The notes under the pieces were generated by a model. That model did not search any database and was not told the DNA's origin. It was given only the letters and a program-made list of their open reading frames with translations. This document shows, piece by piece, positions 58,639 to 64,000 of a DNA stretch of 64,000 nucleotides (position 1 is the first letter of the stretch; the number at the start of each line of letters is the position of its first letter). The position numbers and the translations under genes are program-made. Origin of the DNA: Nannochloropsis oceanica (taxonomy: Eukaryota > Sar > Eustigmatophyceae > Eustigmatales > Monodopsidaceae); NCBI GenBank assembly GCA_004519485.1, contig CP038118.1, positions 62,001 to 126,000 of the forward strand, given 5' to 3'.

Positions 58639-60403
58639 GGAGGAAGGAGAAGGGGAGGTGAGGAGAGAGAATATGAAGGTGTGTGTCAGTACGTTTATAC
58701 GGAGCAGAAGAGGTGGAGGCTATCGGTGGAGAATGAGCGAGTAGAGGAGGGGAGGGAGGGGGGAGAAGAATACAGGAAGAGGGAGCAGTATGGGTGATCA
58801 CTCTATATTCATGAATACATATATATATTATATATATTTACGTACGTGTGGTAGTGGTGAGTCTTCGAAATTGGCTTGATGGAAGGTGCAGGTGCCTTCA
58901 CATGCTCCAGGTCGAGGGGGCAACCCAGGAGCAGGTTGTAAGCTGAAGTGAAAAAGAGAGTGCGAGAAACACCTGGAGAGAGTTAGAGAGAGGGAGAGCG
59001 AGAAACACCACGAGAGAGTGACGTGTCTTCTGCGGTGGCTTGATGGGAGGTATGCTTCTTGAGGATGAGAGGGAGAAATCTCTTTTTCTCATTCATCCAG
59101 GGACCGACATTTTTTTAGCCCGGCGGCACGCACCGATTTATTTATTTATTGAAATATATATTTATATGACTGATTTATAAATTGTTGATTCACTGATTTA
59201 TGGAATATTGATTTATGTTTATTTTTGGTACTTCGAGTGAGAGAGAGAGGACGGTTCCCACCAACGATGGAAAGGGAGTGGTTGCGAGAGAGGAGGAGGA
59301 GAAGGGGGGAAGGGGCCATGAAGAGCGAAAGCAAATAAACGAAGAAAGGAAAGGCAGAAGGAGAAATACAATAAATAAATTTAAAGGAAATGAAGCGAGG
59401 GGTTGGGGGTTGAACCACAGTAAGGGATAGGGAGAGAAGGAGAGAGAGAAAGTGGAACTCATTGTCTGTGTTTGTAAGAGGAGAGGAGGGGCTCGAGCAG
59501 CAGCGGGGAGGAAGAGAAAGAGGAGGAGGAGGAAAAGGAGGAGGAGGAGGAGGAGGAGGAGGAGGAGGAGGAGGAGGAGGAGGAGGAGGAGGAGGAGGAG
59601 GAGGAGGAGGAGGTGGAGTTGCCTCAGCTTACTCATCATCCATCGGTTCACCCTTTCGGAGCATGGTGACAAGGAGGTGACAGGAAATTCTTAAAATAGA
59701 ATGACACAAGAGGGCAGGAAGGCAGAAAGAAACGCAAAGAAGAAAGGAAGGAAGATGAGAAAGAAGAAGAAAATGAAGAGAAAGATGATGATGATGATGA
59801 TGAAGAAAAATAGGAGGAGGAGGGAGATGAAGAACAAGAAGGAAGAAGGAGATAACGAAGAAGAAGAAGACCGTGGAAGACACGAGATTCACTCCTGCGT
59901 ATTTCCCTCCCCTCTCTTGCTGGTGTTGATTTCAACGCACAATGCTGCTTTTTCGAATCCTACTTCTTGTGATATCTTGGGCTGGAAAGAAAAAAATGCA
60001 CCCGCGACTGCCATGGACACACGTAAAGTCAAGGAGGGAGGGAGGAAGGGAGGGATGGAGGGAGGGATGGAGGGGGGGAGCGAATGACCACTTCAGATTC
60101 CTAACCCTCTCCTCTTCTTTTTTTGCAACGGTCGTCATGTCGCTCTCTGTCTGTTCTTTTTTCTTTTTTCTTCCTTTCCTTTCGTTTGACTCTTCTTGTC
60201 GTTGTAATGGTCGTGGTTGTGGTGTTCTCCACCACATGAAGACGGCCCGCATGCGCTCGTCCCCTCCCTCCTCCCTCCCTCCCTCCCTCCTTCCCTCCCT
60301 CCCTCCTTCCCTCCCTCCCTCCCTCCAATCACACATATATAAATGTATACCCTGTCTCTCTCTCTTTCCCCTCCAACATCTTCTCCTCCCTCCTCCCTCC
60401 CTT
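58639..60403. other. Convergent intergenic region with microsatellites
   Basis: Between the 3' ends of the MYB gene (+) and the plastid L10 gene (-). It contains an A+T-rich block with TTTATTTA-like elements (59135-59220), a long (GGA)n run, AAG/GATGAT-rich DNA (59740-59870) and CCCT repeat (60260-60330). No coding region is supported. Confidence 0.55.
59519..59612. repeat. (GGA)n microsatellite
   Basis: A near-perfect GGA run, uninterrupted from about 59537, in intergenic DNA. It resembles the coding run at 24466-24540 in unit and length. Confidence 0.9.
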
Positions 60404-61948
60404 TTACTCTGCTGCGGGCTCCGCAGCGGGTGCCTCTCCCTCCCCCGCGCCCTCCTCGAAGGACAACTTGATCGCCCTTGTGAGTTTAGTAGGAATCGCC
60501 TTGAGGGATTTGCCCAGGCGCGTCCCCGGCTGCTTGAGCGCGAACGCCAGCTTGGTGTACAGGTCTAACTTACCCGGAAGTTTGGAGATCTGGGAGGGAG
60601 AAAGGGAGGGAGGGAGGGAGGGAGGGAGGGGGCGAGGGAGGGAGGGAGGGGGCGAGGGAGGGTGAGATTGAGGTTATGAGGTTAGTGAGCAACAAGCGTT
60701 CCATCGCGCGTTCCGTCTTTTTTTTTCTTCCCTTCCTCTCTTTCAACCCTCCCCCCCTCCCTCCCTCCCTCCCTCCCTCACTCACCTTCTGCACGCCCTC
60801 CGTATCAAGCAGGGTGCCGTCCATGGCACCGAATCGGAATGTGTGGCTCTCCTTGAGGGCCTTATTCTCCTTCAAAAAAGCTTCGTACCCATCGAATGTT
60901 CCCTGAAAAGAAGAGGAACAAAGAGGAAAAGGAAGGAAGGAGGGAGGGAGGGAGGGAGGGAAGGGCGTGTAAGAACCAGACCTCGGCAAGAGCACTCTCT
61001 ACCCCTCTTCATCGCCTTCTCCACTTCGTAGGCTTCACTGCTCAAACCCCCTTCACCCCTCCCACACCCACCGCTCTCCAACACACCACCACCCTTCCCT
61101 CCCTCCCTCCCTACCTTCATGTCACTGCCCACGAAAAACCACATGTTGCTCGACTCCAGCTTATCCCCCACCACCTCCCACTGGCTGTTCCCCTCAATGG
61201 CCCGCTTCAAAATCGTATTCTTGGCCACACGCACCTACGCACAAGGGAGAGAAAGAGATAAGGAGGGCGGGAGGGCGGAAGGGAGGGCGGAAGGGAGGGA
61301 GGGAGTAAGACACATCTGCACTCGCCTCTTGCCTTCTTCTCCATCCCTCCTTTTCTACTTATCACCACTCAACTCCACTTCCCAGAGCCCTCAAACCTCT
61401 CCTTCTCTCCCTCCCTCTGTTCCTCCCTACCCACCTACCTACCTTGGTATCCTGCGGCACCGCTTTACGCAGCTGGGCCACTTGTTTCACAGTCATGCCC
61501 TGGGCGGGGATGGCAAAGATCATCTCCGCCCCCTCCAACCAGCCCTTGTACTGCTCTAACCGCTCTTCCTTCCCCGTGCGCGTGGACACATAGGCACTTC
61601 CAGCGTTGAGCTTCGTATGTGGTTGTCTACTGGAGAGGGCTGTGGTGTGCACGGGGGATGAAATGGAGAGGGAGGGAGGGAGGGAGGGAGGGAGGGAGGG
61701 AGGGAGGTGGACGGTGAGCGCAGCCGTCGGGGATGGAAAGAGGTGACATCCGCACTCAGAAATAGTCCAAGTAAAGAAGAGTATAAATAGATAAGGCCAG
61801 CAGGGTCGTAACACACGCTGCTTCCCGCACGATCATGTCCATCACATCGAATCAGTAAACCCCTCCCATTCCACGGCGAGACCCACTTACGCATGTGGAA
61901 GGCGGCCGCCCCGGCGACCAGGAGGGAGAGAAGGCAGACGGGCTTCAT
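60404..61948 (-). CDS. rplJ: Plastid 50S ribosomal protein L10 (uL10), nucleus-encoded
   Basis: Minus-strand exons 61948-61891, 61639-61443, 61234-61115, 60902-60786 and 60589-60404 give 225 residues in frame. MKPVCLLSLLVAGAAA|FHMP is a signal peptide with Phe at +1, the stramenopile plastid-import motif, followed by a short basic transit stretch. The mature part matches bacterial-type L10: EERLEQYKGWLEGAEMIFAI, GMTVKQVAQLRKAV, VRVAKNTILKRAIEG, MWFFVGSDMKGTFDGYEAF, then KLPGKLDLYTKLAFALKQPG. L10 forms the base of the L7/L12 stalk that recruits translation factors. The C-terminus ends in a Glu/Ala tail (EGEAPAAEPAAE). All introns are GT-AG and several carry GGGA at one end and CCCT at the other. 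It is head-to-head with the plastid-targeted gene at 62734. Confidence 0.92.
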
Positions 61949-62733
61949 CGTCCTGTGTATATATGGAAGGGTGATAATAGAGTCGCGTTAGTGCCGGCTC
62001 AATGCATTGCAAGTGGAAGGCGAAGACGTGGACGCGAGTGAAGACACGCAGAGGTGGCAAGCACGACGGCAACTCGACTGCGTTTTTCCTGCTTCTCGTC
62101 TTTTTGGCATTTCCACAACATCAGCCCTCCAACTCAACGCATCATTAGCTGTCATAGAGCTGGCACTGGATTGTTTTTGATGTTGATCGTGGCCTGGTGG
62201 TCTAATCAGAGGCCTCATATCCAAGTTTTGGGAGCGATCTGCTGCTTGCACCCCTCACAAGGGCAACAGCAAGAAGAGGTTGCGCGGATGGGTGGAGGGC
62301 AGCTCTTGTCGGGGCCTGCCCTTACCGCAGCGTGTGCCTCGTGAGAATGAGTGGCTGCACATAGATGAGAAAGTCCTTGACATCGTGGCAGGTTGGAGAG
62401 ACAGGCCAAGTTGCCCTTCGTCGCGTATTGCGACGCGGGTGGCGACCATACGAGGAGGGGAGGCGATCGGGAGGGGGGCTCTGCAGACACAGAATGCTAA
62501 ATCGAGACGCATCGGCCCCTCAACTAAGGATGTCCCTACTGCAGCAGCTCCTAGGCAATTGCGCATACAAGCCTTTCTAATCCAAATTTTGGTATCTCGC
62601 GTATCACAGGCGGCATATCAAAGGGCAAGACAAGGACCACCACCACCAATCTATTTTGCCTGTTTGGCTTCGTCGCCTCTCCGCCTTGTATCCTCAAGCC
62701 TCCCCTCTCCCATCCTACGCATCATCCATCCGT
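61949..62733. promoter_or_regulatory. Shared divergent promoter region, 785 bases
   Basis: Between the starts of two genes whose products both carry plastid-import leaders, so shared control is plausible. The DNA is non-repetitive and no element is recognised. Confidence 0.5.
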
Positions 62734-63964
62734 ATGGCTGCGAGGACAAGCGCCAGGAGAAGGAGGAGACTACAATCATCACTGCCCATCCTCGTGCTGA
62801 GCCTCGCCCTCGTCCTTCTCCTCCCCACCATCACCTGTGCCTTTGTCCTCCCCCTCCGTTCTTCCAGCTTGAACCTGGGCTTGAGAAGACCTCACGCAGC
62901 AGTGACAGGAGTAGGATCACCAGCAGCAGCAGCAGCAGCAACAACAGCAGCAGCGGAAGCAACACAGCTATATTGCGCCCACCAAGACCACAATCATTAC
63001 CATGAACAAGTGGAAGAAGCGCAGGCTTCCGAGGTACGATTTTTGTTGTGGACCCTTTCGTCCCTCCCTCCCTCACTCCTTCCTTTTCCCCTCTCTTTAC
63101 CCCTCATCGTTTCCCTCCACTCAACCGAACAAACCCCACACTTCAGACCGGCCGCAGTCGTATCCGGAAACGCGACGTGCTCTTTGCCCGCCTCCCGGCA
63201 CCATGGGCTCGCTTTCGTCAACAGGACCGACGCCTAGGAGTAACGGCATTTCAAAACGAGGAGAAGGGGGAGGAAGGGAGGGAGGACGAGGGGAAGATGT
63301 TGGAGCTTTTCAAGGCTGGTGGTGCTGTAATATTGGCGGCTATTGGCCCGAATCCTTGGGACAGGCAAGTGTTAACACCTCCCTTCCTCACTCCCTCCCT
63401 CCCTCCCTCCCCTCCCTCCCTCCCTTCCTTCCTCCCTCCCTCCCTCCCCTCCCTCCCTCCCTTTCTCCCTCCATCCCTCCCTAACTCTGACCCCATCCTT
63501 CCTTGTTCCCCCTCTCCCTCCCTCCTCGCCCCTCCACAGAGGCATGGGCATAAATCCTACTCCACCCAATGCCCTGGCCATTTGGGGTCCCTATGTGGGC
63601 ACGCTCCTCTTCCTCACCTTTGGCATGCGCGGCCTCGAGCCGTTGAAACGGTTTTTATACGACCGGCAGAAGCGGAGGAAGCAGGCGAAGAAGGGTAGGG
63701 AGGAAGGAAGGAGAGGAGAGGAAGGAAGACCATAAAGACGACATATCACACCCTCTTTTTCACTTCGCTCCCTTTATCCCTCCCTCCTCTATCGACGGCA
63801 TTTCTCACACTCTCCCCTCCCTCTCTCCCTCCCTCCCTCCCTCCCTCCCTCTCTAGCTGCCCAGAGGCCTAAGAAAAAGAATCAGTATTACCGGACACCC
63901 TCGCGGCTCTACGACATGGCTAAGGCCAAGCTGGAGCAGAAGCAAGAAGGGGAGGTGAACGCAG
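62734..63964 (+). CDS. Plastid-targeted membrane protein of unknown family, 3' end outside the window
   Basis: Exons 62734-63033, 63147-63364, 63540-63694 and 63857-63964 join in frame, and a donor (GTAGGG) at 63965 shows the gene continues. MAARTSARRRRRLQSS leads into a strong signal peptide (LVLSLALVLLLPTITCA|FVLPL) with Phe at +1 and a Ser/Arg transit stretch, the stramenopile plastid bipartite signal. The mature part has a basic segment (RIRKRDVLFARLPAPWARF), an acidic one, a helix with FKAGGAVILAAIGPNPWDR, and a likely transmembrane helix (YVGTLLFLTFGMRGLEPLK). A Lys/Arg/Gln-rich stretch follows. Intron 2 begins with GC (GCAAGT) instead of GT. I do not recognise the family. Confidence 0.75.
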
Positions 63965-64000
63965 GTAGGGAGGAAGGAAGGGAGGGAGGGAAGGAGGGAG

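Noticed and set aside
58795-59220. A+T-rich block with TATATATA and TTTATTTA, considered as an origin or matrix attachment site
   Set aside because: Short and located in a 3' flank; no further evidence than base composition.

Overview
The window is nuclear DNA from a eukaryote, most likely a photosynthetic stramenopile; the look is that of a eustigmatophyte such as Nannochloropsis/Microchloropsis, but the genus is inference. The evidence is intron-split genes, three proteins with a signal peptide ending in the heterokont plastid motif (A|F at the predicted cleavage point), plastid ribosomal protein L10 encoded in the nucleus, and a full-length branched-chain amino acid enzyme. Almost every intron is built from (GGGA)n and/or (CCCT)n simple repeat. 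Typically there are GGGA runs just after the 5' splice site and CCCT runs just before the 3' splice site, read in the sense direction. These repeats produce many long but spurious open frames ([16 protein letters not shown]), which I left out.

Layout, left to right. A 394-residue multi-pass membrane protein (+) with a duplicated C-terminal motif downstream. A repeat-rich spacer. A small SIN3-type PAH-domain protein (-). A telobox-Myb protein resembling a telomere-repeat-binding factor (-). A leucine-rich-repeat protein with many exons (-). A SWEET sugar transporter (+). A decayed hAT transposase (-). The C-terminal half of a DPP8/9-like serine peptidase (-) and the C-terminal half of a Cu(I) P1B-ATPase (+), which face away from each other across a 100-N assembly gap that hides both 5' halves. 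A membrane-anchored FG-GAP beta-propeller protein (+). A fragment of an S8 subtilase (-). A plastid CRM-domain protein (-) head-to-head with methylmalonate-semialdehyde dehydrogenase (+). A 1281-codon protein with a Psq/CENP-B-like DNA-binding region (-). A small secretory or plastid membrane protein (+). A p47/UBX cofactor of p97/Cdc48 (-) head-to-head with dihydroxy-acid dehydratase (+). An R2R3-MYB factor (+). Plastid L10 (-) head-to-head with a plastid-targeted membrane protein (+) that runs off the right edge.

There is no operon and no single pathway. Functional links are loose: two genes of branched-chain amino acid metabolism (DHAD in synthesis, MMSDH in valine breakdown), three or four plastid-directed products, and four likely DNA-binding or chromatin proteins (PAH, telobox, Psq/CENP-B, MYB). 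The most unusual observations are the self-complementary intron ends and four separate micro-duplications of exon edges or splice acceptors next to those repeats. Exon limits were read by eye from splice motifs and reading-frame continuity, so single-base errors are possible.
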